This document shows positions 26,332 to 33,841 of a DNA stretch of 64,000 bases, piece after piece. The translations under genes and the position numbers were made by a program. Position 1 is the stretch's first letter. Each line of letters opens with the position of its first letter. The notes under the pieces were generated by a model, which saw only the letters and a program-made list of their open reading frames with translations, did not search any database and was not told where the DNA came from. Source of the stretch: JBBSBL01 sp046330255 (GTDB taxonomy: Bacteria > Actinomycetota > Thermoleophilia > Solirubrobacterales > Solirubrobacteraceae); NCBI GenBank assembly GCA_046330255.1, contig JAXLTC010000002.1, forward strand, positions 496,001 to 560,000, given 5' to 3'.

Positions 26332-27489
26332 TCAGGCGAACGCGAACGTCAGCGCGATCACCGCGTAGACGGCGAGCAGCTGCAGGCCCTCGAACCAGTT
26401 GGACTCGCCCTCCTGGGTCACCTGGTTGGCGATCAGCACGGCGAGCAGCACGGCGCCGAGCTCGAAGCCGTTGAAGACCAGCGCCATCGGGTGCGGGCCG
26501 AGCACGAACGAGAGCAGGACCAGCACGGGCGCGACGAACAGCGCGATCTGGGCCGAGGACCCGATCGAGATGTTCACGGCCAGGTCCATCTTGTCCTTCA
26601 CCGCGACGAGCACGGCGACCCAGTGCTCGGCCGCGTTGCCGACGATCGCCACCACGATCGCGCCGACGAAGAACTCGGTCAGCCCGATCGAGTGCGCCGC
26701 CTCGGAGATCGAGCCGACCAGGATCTCCGACATGCCGCCTACGGCGACGCCCGCAAGCGCGAGCATCGCGACGCTGCGACGCACGCTCCAGGGCTCGCCC
26801 TCGTGCTCCTCCGATCCCTCCGGGTTGAAGAGGTCGCGGTGGGTGCGCAGCGAGAAGATCAGCCCGGCCACGTAGGAGGCGATCAGCACCAGCGCGACGA
26901 TCAGCGAGAGCGTCTCGACCTTCGGCTCGTAGTTGACGATCTCGTCGCCCGGCAGCGGCAGGCCCTTCCCGACCACGAGCTCGTAGATCGCCGGCATCAC
27001 GAGCGCGGTGGCGGCCAGCAGCAGCATCGCTGACTGGGCGCTCGCGCTGGTGCGGTTGAACCGCTGGCGCCCGCCTCTCATGCGCCCCCCCTTCAGGCCG
27101 CCGGCGAACATCGCCGCGCCGAGCACCAGCAGCACGTTGCCGATGATCGACCCGATGATCGACGCCTTGACGACCTCGTGCAGGCCCTTCTGCAGCGCGA
27201 ACAGCGCGATGATCAGCTCCGGCGCGTTGCCGAACGTGACGTTCAGCAGGCCGCCGATGCCGGGGCCGGAGCGCGCGGCCAGCTCCTCGGTCGCGCGGCC
27301 CATCAGGGCCGCGGTGGGAATGACACCGAGCGCGGAGGTGAAGAAGACCACCACCGCCCCGGCGTGCGCGAGGTCGAGCACGATCGCGAGCGGTATGAAC
27401 GGCACCAGCAGGTAGGGCCAGCCCTGGCTGGTGCGCAGGAAGGCCGCCCAGCCGGCAGGACCGGATCGCTTCGGCGACGCGGCGCTCAC
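26332..27489 (-). CDS. Calcium/proton exchanger (CaCA superfamily, CAX type)
   Basis: A 385-aa integral membrane antiporter with about 11 helices. The two alpha-repeats that form the ion site are clear: GLLNVTFGNAPELIIALFAL in the first half and VAIVGNAAEHWVAVLVA in the second, with the paired Glu residues of the CAX family. It exports Ca2+ in exchange for H+. GTG 27489 has a TAGCCT -10 nine bases upstream and no Shine-Dalgarno, so the message is probably leaderless. Confidence 0.93.
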   Translation of the reverse strand: MSAASPKRSGPAGWAAFLRTSQGWPYLLVPFIPLAIVLDLAHAGAVVVFFTSALGVIPTAALMGRATEELAARSGPGIGGLLNVTFGNAPELIIALFALQKGLHEVVKASIIGSIIGNVLLVLGAAMFAGGLKGGRMRGGRQRFNRTSASAQSAMLLLAATALVMPAIYELVVGKGLPLPGDEIVNYEPKVETLSLIVALVLIASYVAGLIFSLRTHRDLFNPEGSEEHEGEPWSVRRSVAMLALAGVAVGGMSEILVGSISEAAHSIGLTEFFVGAIVVAIVGNAAEHWVAVLVAVKDKMDLAVNISIGSSAQIALFVAPVLVLLSFVLGPHPMALVFNGFELGAVLLAVLIANQVTQEGESNWFEGLQLLAVYAVIALTFAFA

Positions 27490-27498
27490 GGGCGGCGC

Positions 27499-27504
27499 AG
27501 GCTA
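27499..27504 (-). promoter_or_regulatory. -10 element of the Ca2+/H+ antiporter
   Basis: TAGCCT on the minus strand, nine bases before GTG 27489. Confidence 0.4.
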
Positions 27505-27539
27505 GATGATCGACCGCCCGGCCGCGGGAGCGCAGGAGC

Positions 27540-28646
27540 TCAGCCGCCGCGCAGCACCGCGGCGCACTTCTGCGCCTCGGTCACGTCGTTGCCCGCCTTC
27601 TGCAGGCATTGCGTGTACTGCTGGATGCGCTTCTGCGCCTCGGCGGTGCTGGGCGCGCCGCCGCCTCCGGAGGAGGAGCCGCCGCTGCTCGAGCCCGGGA
27701 CGGCCGACCCGGCGCCGCCGCCGAGCCCGCCGAGCAGGCCGAGCCCGCTGAGCTGCGAGGTGAGGTCGCTGAGCGGCTTGGCGTTGGCGGGCGGCGTGAT
27801 GGTCTGCGGCTGGTTGAGGTCGTCGATCTCGATCGAGAGATCGACCTTCGCGGACTTGACGCCGCCCGACTTCGGCTCGATGTCGAGCGCGAGCGAGATC
27901 TTCCGCAGCGTCTTGTCGTCCTTGCCGGTGTAGACGTCGACGTCCGCGGACTTGACCGCGTCGGCGACCTTCTGGCGCTGGGCCGCGGAGATCTTCTGGG
28001 GCAGCTGCGAGACCTTGCCGTTGCCCAGCGCGCTCGCCTTCTGGGTGAGCGCGCTGACGCTGTCGAGCAGCTTGCTCACGTCGACGCCGGTGGAGATGTG
28101 GGTGGTCTCGACCCCCCCTACCGTCTCGTCGCCCTCGACCTTCGGGTCGTTCAGCCACTGCTCGGGGTTGATGCCGAGGGTCTTGAGCGTGCCGAGGCCC
28201 TGGTTCCGGCGGCCCGACCGGGCCTGCGCGCGGGTGTAGCTCGCGACGAACTGGTTCCAGACCTTGGGCGGGATCGAGTAGGCCTGGTTGTTGAACTCGA
28301 TCCAGCCCTGTGTCCCGTTGGTGATCGCGCCGGCGTTGATGTTCTGGCCGGACGCCTGGATCTGCGCCGAGAGGTCGAACTGGGGCACGTTGCCCTTGCC
28401 CCGGCTCTGGAACGGCCCGGTGAGCGCGACCTGGATCTGGGTGCCCTTTCCGCTCGAGCGCTCCGCGTCCACCTTGAGCTGGACGTTCAGCTTCCCGCTG
28501 GTCACCTTGTGGTCGCCCGAGAACGTCTCCTTCAGCAGTTGCTTCGCATCCGCGCTGGAGTTGTCGGACCCCCCGCAGGCCGCGAGCGAGGCGGCCGCGG
28601 CCAGAACGGCGATGAGTGCGAGTGCGATGCGGAGCGGGCGGGGCAA
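27540..28646 (-). CDS. Lipoprotein with LppX/LprG-like fold (predicted)
   Basis: A 368-aa protein. TTG at 28646 is chosen because GGAGG stands nine bases upstream and it opens directly into a lipoprotein signal: basic MPRPLR, hydrophobic core, lipobox SLAAC with Cys24. A longer ATG frame at 28727 would bury the signal and run through the divergent gene's promoter. The mature part has repeating strand motifs (GTQIQVALTGPF, WIEFNNQAYSIP, TLRKISLALDIE) like the mycobacterial LppX/LprAFG lipid carriers. A Gly/Ser-rich linker and a Cys-containing tail follow. It may carry lipids at the outer membrane face; this is inference. Confidence 0.75.
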   Translation of the reverse strand: MPRPLRIALALIAVLAAAASLAACGGSDNSSADAKQLLKETFSGDHKVTSGKLNVQLKVDAERSSGKGTQIQVALTGPFQSRGKGNVPQFDLSAQIQASGQNINAGAITNGTQGWIEFNNQAYSIPPKVWNQFVASYTRAQARSGRRNQGLGTLKTLGINPEQWLNDPKVEGDETVGGVETTHISTGVDVSKLLDSVSALTQKASALGNGKVSQLPQKISAAQRQKVADAVKSADVDVYTGKDDKTLRKISLALDIEPKSGGVKSAKVDLSIEIDDLNQPQTITPPANAKPLSDLTSQLSGLGLLGGLGGGAGSAVPGSSSGGSSSGGGGAPSTAEAQKRIQQYTQCLQKAGNDVTEAQKCAAVLRGG

Positions 28647-28691
28647 GTTGGGAATCCTCCTGCAAGCGGCGCGTCGGGCGGGCGGCGAGCC

Positions 28692-28697
28692 TAGCAT
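28692..28697 (+). promoter_or_regulatory. -10 element, leaderless start of the C5-epimerase-like gene
   Basis: TAGCAT eight bases before an in-frame GTG at 28706. The later ATG at 28718 has no Shine-Dalgarno. Confidence 0.4.
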
Positions 28698-28705
28698 CGG
28701 CGGCG

Positions 28706-29926
28706 GTGCGCCATTCCATGAGCGCAAGACGCGGACCGTCGCGGCGGTCCTCGCGGCCGGCCGTCGCGCTCGCGGCGCTGCTGCTGGCGCTTGCCCTGCC
28801 GGCGGCGGCGAGCGCCGCGCCCGTGCTGGTGCTGGGCAAGGACGGGCGCGTTCGCGTCCACCAGGACCGCTTCGTCCCCGACGCCACGCCGGTCGCTCCC
28901 CCGACCTCCGCGGCGGCGTTCGCCGCCGGCCGTGCCGCGCGCGCCTCGGCGATCCGCTCCTCCGCGGTCCCGCGCGCGCTGACCCGTCTGTGGCGCCGGG
29001 GCGCGATCGACGGCGCGGAGCGTGCCGACCGCCTGGCGAGCTGGAACGCGGCGCGCGCGACCCTGCGCCGCCTGGGCGGCCGCCGCCGCGCCGAGCTCGG
29101 CGCGGTGGTCGCGAACACCGCTGCGATCGCGGCGGCGGGCCGGCTCACCGCCTCGCGCCTGGAGCCGGTGTTCCTGACGCTCGACCGCAACCGCCAGTGG
29201 TGGCCGATCGGGCGCCTGGTGCTCTACGGCGAGCGCGTGGGCTTCCAGGGCTCCGGCCTGATCTGGCAGTCCTACCCCGGCCAGGGGCTGCAGCTCCAGA
29301 TGCTCGCGAACTTCGGCAAGGCGAACGGGCTCTGGCAGGCCAGGATCAACGGCGAGCTGCGCGACCTGCTCGACGAGCTGGTCCCGCTCGCCGCGCGGCG
29401 AGGCCGCGGCATCGCCTGGGAGTACTACTTCCGCTTCGGCGGCGGCGTGCCGCCGTGGACCAGCGCGATGTCGCAGGGAACGGCGGTCCAGGCGCTCGCA
29501 CGTGCCGCGAAACGCCTGCACGACCGCACCTACCTTTCGGTCGCGCGGCGCGCGCTGCCGATCTTCTCCGAGTCCCCGCCGGTGGGCGTGCGGCGGCGAA
29601 TGCGGCGCGGCCCCTGGTACCTGCTCTACTCCTACGCGCCGCGCCAACTCGTGCTCAACGGCTTCCTGCAGTCGCTGATCGGGCTCTACGACTTCTGGAA
29701 GCTCGGCCGCAACGCCCACGCCGGGCGTCTCTTCCGCGCCGGCGACCGCGTCGCGCGCCGGTCGCTGCGCCGCTACGACACGGGCTCGTGGTCGCTGTAC
29801 GAGCCGGGCGTGCGCTCGGACTACAGCTACCACGTCCTCGTGCGCGACTTCCTGCGCGGCCTCTGCCGGCGCACCGACGCGCGGCCGTACTGCGCGATGG
29901 CCGAGCGCTTCACGTCCTACCTGTAG
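28706..29926 (+). CDS. D-glucuronyl C5-epimerase-like secreted protein
   Basis: A 406-aa protein from GTG 28706 (402 aa from ATG 28718) with a signal peptide ending near AAASA. The C-terminal half matches the C5-epimerase family known from heparan sulfate and alginate-like polymers: PWTSAMSQGTAVQALARA, WYLLYSYAPRQLVLNGFLQS, LIGLYDFWKL and YDTGSWSLYEPG. The family epimerises glucuronic to iduronic acid within a polymer. The natural substrate here is unknown and may be an envelope polysaccharide. It is divergent from the lipoprotein gene. Confidence 0.82.
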   Translation: MRHSMSARRGPSRRSSRPAVALAALLLALALPAAASAAPVLVLGKDGRVRVHQDRFVPDATPVAPPTSAAAFAAGRAARASAIRSSAVPRALTRLWRRGAIDGAERADRLASWNAARATLRRLGGRRRAELGAVVANTAAIAAAGRLTASRLEPVFLTLDRNRQWWPIGRLVLYGERVGFQGSGLIWQSYPGQGLQLQMLANFGKANGLWQARINGELRDLLDELVPLAARRGRGIAWEYYFRFGGGVPPWTSAMSQGTAVQALARAAKRLHDRTYLSVARRALPIFSESPPVGVRRRMRRGPWYLLYSYAPRQLVLNGFLQSLIGLYDFWKLGRNAHAGRLFRAGDRVARRSLRRYDTGSWSLYEPGVRSDYSYHVLVRDFLRGLCRRTDARPYCAMAERFTSYL

Positions 29927-29955
29927 CGGGCCTCGCGCGCGCACCGCGGGCGGAC

Positions 29956-29961
29956 TAGCCT
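29956..29961 (+). promoter_or_regulatory. -10 element of the ArsA-type ATPase gene
   Basis: TAGCCT eight bases before GTG 29970. Confidence 0.45.
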
Positions 29962-29969
29962 CCGGCGGC

Positions 29970-31181
29970 GTGGCCGTGCCGCGCACGATCCTCTACACCG
30001 GCAAGGGCGGAGTGGGCAAGACGTCCATCGCGGCCGCCACGGCGCTCGCGTGCGGGCGCGACGGGCTGCGGACCCTGGTCATCTCCACCGACCCGGCGCA
30101 CTCGCTCGCGGACGTGCTGGGCGCCGAGGTCGGCGACGAGCCGACCGAGGTCGCCGAGGGCCTGCACGCGCAGCAGATCGAGGCCCAGGCGGAGATGGAG
30201 CGCCACTGGTCGGCGGTCCAGGCATGGCTGGGGGAGCTGCTGCTCGAGCGCGGGGTCGACCGCATCTCGGCCGAGGAGCTGACCGTCCCGCCCGGGATGG
30301 ACGAGCTGTTCTCGCTCCTGCGCCTGAAGGCCCACCACCAGTCGGGCGACTGGGACGCGATCGTCGTCGACTGCGCGCCGACCGGCGAGACGCTGCGCCT
30401 GCTCTCGTTCCCCGACGTCGCGCGCTGGTGGCTCGACAAGGTCTTTCCGTGGGAGCGGGAGATCCTGGCGGCCGCGCGGCCGTTCGCGCGCTCGCTGCTG
30501 GACGTCCCGGTGCCGAGCGAGGCGGTCTTCGCCGACGTCCACGCGCTGGTGCGCAACCTGATCGCGATGAGCGACATCCTGCGCGACCGCGCGAGCGCGA
30601 CCGTGCGCCTCGTCGCGACCCCCGACCGGATGGTCGTCCGCGAGGCGATGCGGACCTTCACCTACCTGAACCTCTACGGCTACCTCACGGATGCCGTGGT
30701 CGTCAACCGGGTCTTCCCCGACGAGGTCGGCGGCTATTTCGACGGTTGGCGGGAGCGCCAGCGCGAGGAGCTGGCGGGAGTCGAGGCGGCGTTCGCGCCG
30801 GTCCCGGTCCTGCGCGCGCCCTACTTCGAGCGCGAGGTGTGCGGCGCGGAGATGCTCGGCCGCCTCGGCGGGGCGGTGTTCGAGGGGCGCGATCCCGCGG
30901 CCGTGCTCCACGACCGGCTCGTACAGGAGCTGACACTCGGAGAGGAGCGGGCGAGCCTGCGGCTGACGCTCCCGTTCGCCGAGAAGGGCGACATCTCGCT
31001 CAAGAAGATCGGCCCGGAGCTCGTGGTGCGGGTCGACGGCCAGAAGCGGACGATCATCCTGCCCGACGCGCTGGCCCGCTACCGTGCGGCGGGCGCCTCC
31101 TTCGAGGACGGCGCGCTGGAGGTGAGATTCGATGGCGCCGCAACGGCAGAGCACGAGACGGGGGACGACGATGGCGGGTGA
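29970..31181 (+). CDS. ArsA/GET3-family ATPase with C-terminal alpha-crystallin-like domain
   Basis: A 403-aa protein. The deviant Walker A GKGGVGKTS is at about 11-19, with STDPAHSLADVLG as switch I and VDCAPTGETLRLL as switch II. The middle is helical. From about residue 320, a beta-rich tail (LRLTLPFAEKGDISLKKIGP, ELVVRVDGQKRTIILP) looks like the small-heat-shock-type domain found at the end of many bacterial and plant ArsA homologues. No arsenite-binding Cys triad or arsenic genes are seen, so a role in protein targeting or assembly is likelier than arsenite export. Confidence 0.88.
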   Translation: MAVPRTILYTGKGGVGKTSIAAATALACGRDGLRTLVISTDPAHSLADVLGAEVGDEPTEVAEGLHAQQIEAQAEMERHWSAVQAWLGELLLERGVDRISAEELTVPPGMDELFSLLRLKAHHQSGDWDAIVVDCAPTGETLRLLSFPDVARWWLDKVFPWEREILAAARPFARSLLDVPVPSEAVFADVHALVRNLIAMSDILRDRASATVRLVATPDRMVVREAMRTFTYLNLYGYLTDAVVVNRVFPDEVGGYFDGWRERQREELAGVEAAFAPVPVLRAPYFEREVCGAEMLGRLGGAVFEGRDPAAVLHDRLVQELTLGEERASLRLTLPFAEKGDISLKKIGPELVVRVDGQKRTIILPDALARYRAAGASFEDGALEVRFDGAATAEHETGDDDGG

Positions 31182-31563
31182 CGCGCCCGTCCCGCCCGGC
31201 GGCGATCCGCTGGACGGGCTTGCGGACCAGCTGCGCAGCGCGGCGGAGAGTGCTCGGCGCAGGGTCGCCGAGGCGGCGCAGGCGGCGGGCACGACCGGCG
31301 CCGCGGACCCCGCGGCCGGCTGGCAGCTCCCCCGCGACGAGGCCGAGACCGCGGGCGCACAGCGCGCGCGCAGCGATCTCGACGCGCTCGCGCTGCTGAT
31401 CGCGGGCCTGCGCGACCTCGTCCCGGAGGATCTGCGCCGGCGCCTGGCGGAGGCGCTGCGCGAGCTGCTGCTGGCGCTGCGCGCGCTGATCGACTGGTAC
31501 CTGGAGCGGGTCGAGCGCCGCCGGAGCGAGCCCGCCGCCGTCGAGGACATCCCGATCGCCTGA
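31171..31563 (+). CDS. Small helical hypothetical protein
   Basis: A 130-aa protein, mostly helical. The N-terminal part (LADQLRSAAESARRRVAEA) and the C-terminal part (LRRRLAEALRELLLALRALI) are amphipathic helices. ATG 31171 overlaps the ArsA stop by 11 bases and follows a G-rich stretch; an alternative ATG at 31132 would add 13 residues. Coupling to the ATPase suggests a partner or client. No family is recognised. Confidence 0.65.
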   Translation: MAGDAPVPPGGDPLDGLADQLRSAAESARRRVAEAAQAAGTTGAADPAAGWQLPRDEAETAGAQRARSDLDALALLIAGLRDLVPEDLRRRLAEALRELLLALRALIDWYLERVERRRSEPAAVEDIPIA

Positions 31564-31574
31564 GACACCCTCCC

Positions 31575-31580
31575 TAGACT
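31575..31580 (+). promoter_or_regulatory. -10 element of the EVE-domain gene
   Basis: TAGACT seven bases before GTG 31588; the intervening TGGGACG has no Shine-Dalgarno. Confidence 0.45.
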
Positions 31581-31587
31581 TGGGACG

Positions 31588-32049
31588 GTGAGCGACGAGC
31601 GCCGCACATGGATCCTCACCGGCTCCCCCGAGAATCTCGCCGCGACCCGCGACCACGGCTACTCGGTGATCGGCCTGAAGGAGCGCAACCGCAACCGCGC
31701 GCTGGAGATCGAGCCCGGGGACAGGATCGTCCTCTACGTCACGCGGGAGATGGCGTTCGCGGGCTCGATCCTCGTGACGGGCGAGCTGTTCGAGGACCGC
31801 GAGCGCATCTGGCCGGGCAAGCCCGGCAAGGCGGACGCCTACCCGTGGCGCTTCCCCACGGAGCCGGAGGTCGTGCTCGACGAGGACGCCCACGTCCCGG
31901 CCGAGGCCCTGGCGCGCGCGCTCGAGCACGTGCGCAAGTGGCCGGCCGAGCACTGGAAGCTCGCCTTCCAGGGCCAGATCCGGCAGGTATCCAAGGCGGA
32001 CGCCGCGACCCTGCTGGACGCGATGCGGGCGGCGACCGTCCGCGCATGA
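31588..32049 (+). CDS. EVE/PUA-like domain protein
   Basis: A 153-aa single-domain protein of the EVE fold, a PUA-like domain that binds modified bases in DNA or RNA. TWILTGSPENLAATRDHGYS at the start, GDRIVLYVTREMAFAGSILV with its hydrophobic strand pair, and the YPWRFPTEPEVVLDED segment are typical. No nuclease or methyltransferase partner is adjacent, so a role in modification-dependent restriction is not supported here. Confidence 0.8.
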   Translation: MSDERRTWILTGSPENLAATRDHGYSVIGLKERNRNRALEIEPGDRIVLYVTREMAFAGSILVTGELFEDRERIWPGKPGKADAYPWRFPTEPEVVLDEDAHVPAEALARALEHVRKWPAEHWKLAFQGQIRQVSKADAATLLDAMRAATVRA

Positions 32050-32061
32050 CCGCGGGCGCCC

Positions 32062-32769
32062 GTGGCTGAGCGGGCCGCGGAGCGCGCCGGGGCGGCCGCC
32101 GGAGGCGCGCGCGGCAGGCTCGGCCGTGCGTGGCGCGGCCTGGACGGCAACCAGCGCCTGGCGGCCGTCGCGGCGCTGGGGCTCGTGCTCGCGCTGGTGC
32201 TGCCGTGGTACCAGCAGACCGGCATCGCCGGGCGCCGGGCGGTCGACCAGGCGCTCTCCGGCTTCGGGGTCTTCGGCTTCGTCGAGGGCGCGATCCTGCT
32301 CGTCGCCGCGGGAATCCTGCTGCTGCTCTTCGCGCGCGGAGAGCGCCGGGCGTTCCACCTCCCCGGCGGCGACGGCGCGGTGATCGTGTCGGCGGGCGCC
32401 TGGGTCCTGGTGCTGCTCACCTGGCGCATCTTCGACCGCCCGGAGCCCGCGGGCGTCCAGACCGGCATCGAGTGGGGCTTCGCGGTCGCGGTCGCCGCCG
32501 CCTGCCTGCTCCTCTACTCGGGCTTCAGGATCCGCGCCGCGCATCGCCCCGAGCCGCCGCTCCCGGCCGCGGCCGCGGACCCGCCAGGCGACCGGCCGCC
32601 GCCGCGCCCCCGCGGTCCCGACGGCCCCCCGACCGCCCCGACGCGCGTGCTCGGCGACGAGCACCCGACCCGGGTCGGCCGGCGCGCCGCGGTCCCGCCC
32701 GACCAGCTCACGATGCCTCTGGGCAGCGAGGAGCCGCTCCCGCGCGAGGAGCGCGACCAGCAGGACTAG
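32062..32769 (+). CDS. Predicted four-helix membrane protein, proline-rich tail
   Basis: A 235-aa protein from a GTG 13 bases after the EVE gene. Four membrane helices are seen at about 33-50, 70-92, 105-120 and 135-152. The C-terminal ~75 residues are Pro-, Arg- and Asp-rich and probably disordered in the cytoplasm. No family is recognised. Confidence 0.65.
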   Translation: MAERAAERAGAAAGGARGRLGRAWRGLDGNQRLAAVAALGLVLALVLPWYQQTGIAGRRAVDQALSGFGVFGFVEGAILLVAAGILLLLFARGERRAFHLPGGDGAVIVSAGAWVLVLLTWRIFDRPEPAGVQTGIEWGFAVAVAAACLLLYSGFRIRAAHRPEPPLPAAAADPPGDRPPPRPRGPDGPPTAPTRVLGDEHPTRVGRRAAVPPDQLTMPLGSEEPLPREERDQQD

Positions 32770-32783
32770 CCGAGGAAGCGATC

Positions 32784-32789
32784 TATCCT
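32784..32789 (+). promoter_or_regulatory. -10 element of the 53-aa gene
   Basis: TATCCT seven bases before ATG 32797. Confidence 0.4.
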
Positions 32790-32796
32790 CCGTTCC

Positions 32797-32958
32797 ATGA
32801 CCGACCAGCCGCCGAAGCGCCGCCTGATGGCGCTGATCGACCCGTCCGGCAAGACGCCCGAGCAGGCCGCTGACGAAACCGTCGCCGCGATCCGCCGCTA
32901 CAGGGAGACGAAAGCGAAGGCGGAGCTGGAACTGGAGCACGAGGACGACCAGCCGTAG
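32797..32958 (+). CDS. Small hypothetical protein (53 aa)
   Basis: ATG 32797 to TAG 32956-32958 gives 53 residues: a basic/proline N-terminus, a helical middle (PEQAADETVAAIRRYRETKA) and an acidic tail ending EHEDDQP. It has a TATCCT -10 seven bases upstream and a strong hairpin directly after the stop, which together support a real small gene. Function is unknown. Confidence 0.55.
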   Translation: MTDQPPKRRLMALIDPSGKTPEQAADETVAAIRRYRETKAKAELELEHEDDQP

Positions 32959-33001
32959 CCCGGTCGTGCGCGTCGGACAGCCGCGCGCACACGGCCGGGC
33001 T
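32957..33001 (+). terminator. Hairpin directly after the 53-aa gene
   Basis: Arms 32957-32974 and 32983-33001 pair through AGCCCGG and CCGGGCT plus an inner CGTG/CACG and CGCG stem, with one mismatch and one bulge. It begins at the stop codon. No T-run follows, so it would be a GC-type or Rho-assisted terminator. Confidence 0.5.
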
Positions 33002-33078
33002 ACGAGAGCATCGCCGGGGCGCTCGGGGTGCTCGCGGCTCGGTTTCGGAGAGCTCGGTTTGGGTTCGGGGTGCCGCTC

Positions 33079-33128
33079 GCTGCGGGGTGCCTGTCACGTA
33101 GCGAACTGCGGCCAGGAAGGAGGCGCTT
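33079..33128 (+). repeat. ~48-base direct repeat, copy 1
   Basis: It begins GCTGCGGGGTGCCTGT and continues to GGAAGGAGGCGCTT. Copy 2 is at 33322-33369. The first 16 bases are identical and the 3' part is similar with a small length difference. Confidence 0.7.
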
Positions 33129-33238
33129 GGCGGCCGCGGAGGACGCGGTCTTCGCGAGTGTGCGATTGACCGCGTATATCGGTGTCAATCGCACACTCGC
33201 GGCGCGGCCGCCGGAGCTGGGCTCCTTCGTTGCCGCCG
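33105..33238. repeat. Nested long inverted repeat
   Basis: The core arms are 18 bases and perfect (33153-33170 and 33184-33201), around a 13-base loop containing CGTATATCG. A second perfect 10-base pair flanks them (GGCGGCCGCG at 33129-33138 and CGCGGCCGCC at 33203-33212). A third, imperfect pair is GGAAGGAG near 33113 and GGGCTCCTTCG at 33219-33229. Together they can fold into one ~130-base hairpin. Confidence 0.85.
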
Positions 33239-33369
33239 TTCGTCACGACCCACGCCCGCGGTGAGCGCGGGGCGTCGCGCGCGCGGCTGGTCCGGCATCG
33301 GCGCTCGGCCGGCGCCCGGGCGCTGCGGGGTGCCTGTTGCGCCGCGGACCGCGGCAACGAAGGAGCCTT
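33219..33369. repeat. Inverted copies of the CAACGAAGG motif, island 2
   Basis: GGCTCCTTCGTTGCCGC at 33220-33236 (minus orientation) and GCGGCAACGAAGGAGCC at 33351-33367 (plus orientation) are perfect inverted copies over 17 bases. The core matches the motif family at 8371-8640. Confidence 0.75.
33322..33369 (+). repeat. ~48-base direct repeat, copy 2
   Basis: It begins GCTGCGGGGTGCCTGT, like copy 1 at 33079, and ends in GCGGCAACGAAGGAGCCTT. Confidence 0.7.
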
Positions 33370-33608
33370 CCCCCGGTCGGTGAGGGTGCCGGCGCGAGGG
33401 GTCGGGCCCGCCGTCCTGGGTAGGGGGCACATACGACCCCCAAGGCAGGAGCGTGGAATCCCGTGACGCTCGACTCCCCTTCGCGGATGCCGTCGGCCGG
33501 CGTCGGCCTGTTGCACCACGACCCGGGACTTGACTCCCGCCGCCGGTCGGCCGATCCCGTCCGGCCTCCTTCGCTGCGCCGTTCCGGGCGCCGGTCGCCG
33601 CGACCGCG

Positions 33609-33800
33609 CTAGTACGGGTTGCCGTACACGAGCAGCGGACCGACGACCGTCGCGAGGAACACCAGCGCGATGCCCGTCGCGATCGTCCGGTTGGAGGAGA
33701 TCAGGTGCCCGAAGAGGCCGATCGCGAAGCCGAAGCAGAACACGACCAGGAACGGCCAGATCGACAGCTCGGCCGCGAGCGGCAACGCGTGGGGCGACAC
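33609..33800 (-). CDS. Small two-helix membrane protein (63 aa)
   Basis: A 63-aa protein from GTG 33800. Two membrane helices (about 15-33 and 43-58) are separated by a short polar loop HLISSNRT. This looks like a real small membrane protein rather than a chance frame because the hydrophobic segments are clean and the gene is divergent from moxR with a short gap. Function is unknown. Confidence 0.6.
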   Translation of the reverse strand: MSPHALPLAAELSIWPFLVVFCFGFAIGLFGHLISSNRTIATGIALVFLATVVGPLLVYGNPY

Positions 33801-33841
33801 GGGCGCGCAGCATCGCAGATGCGACCTGTCATCCTGCGCCG

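Larger units (their letters stand above)
32959..33608. other. 650-base non-coding convergent intergenic region
   Basis: This lies between the 3' ends of the 53-aa gene (plus) and the 63-aa membrane protein gene (minus). Open frames through it change character at each repeat and none has a family match, so I see no gene. It is dominated by the nested inverted repeat and direct-repeat units listed separately. Confidence 0.75.

Noticed and set aside
28646..28727. ATG at 28727 as the start of the lipoprotein gene
   Set aside because: It would place 27 extra residues before the lipoprotein signal and cross the divergent promoter; TTG 28646 has a strong GGAGG site.
32959..33608. Insertion sequence or CRISPR array
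   Set aside because: There is no transposase or cas gene, no regular spacer pattern and no target-site duplication; only imperfect direct and inverted repeats.
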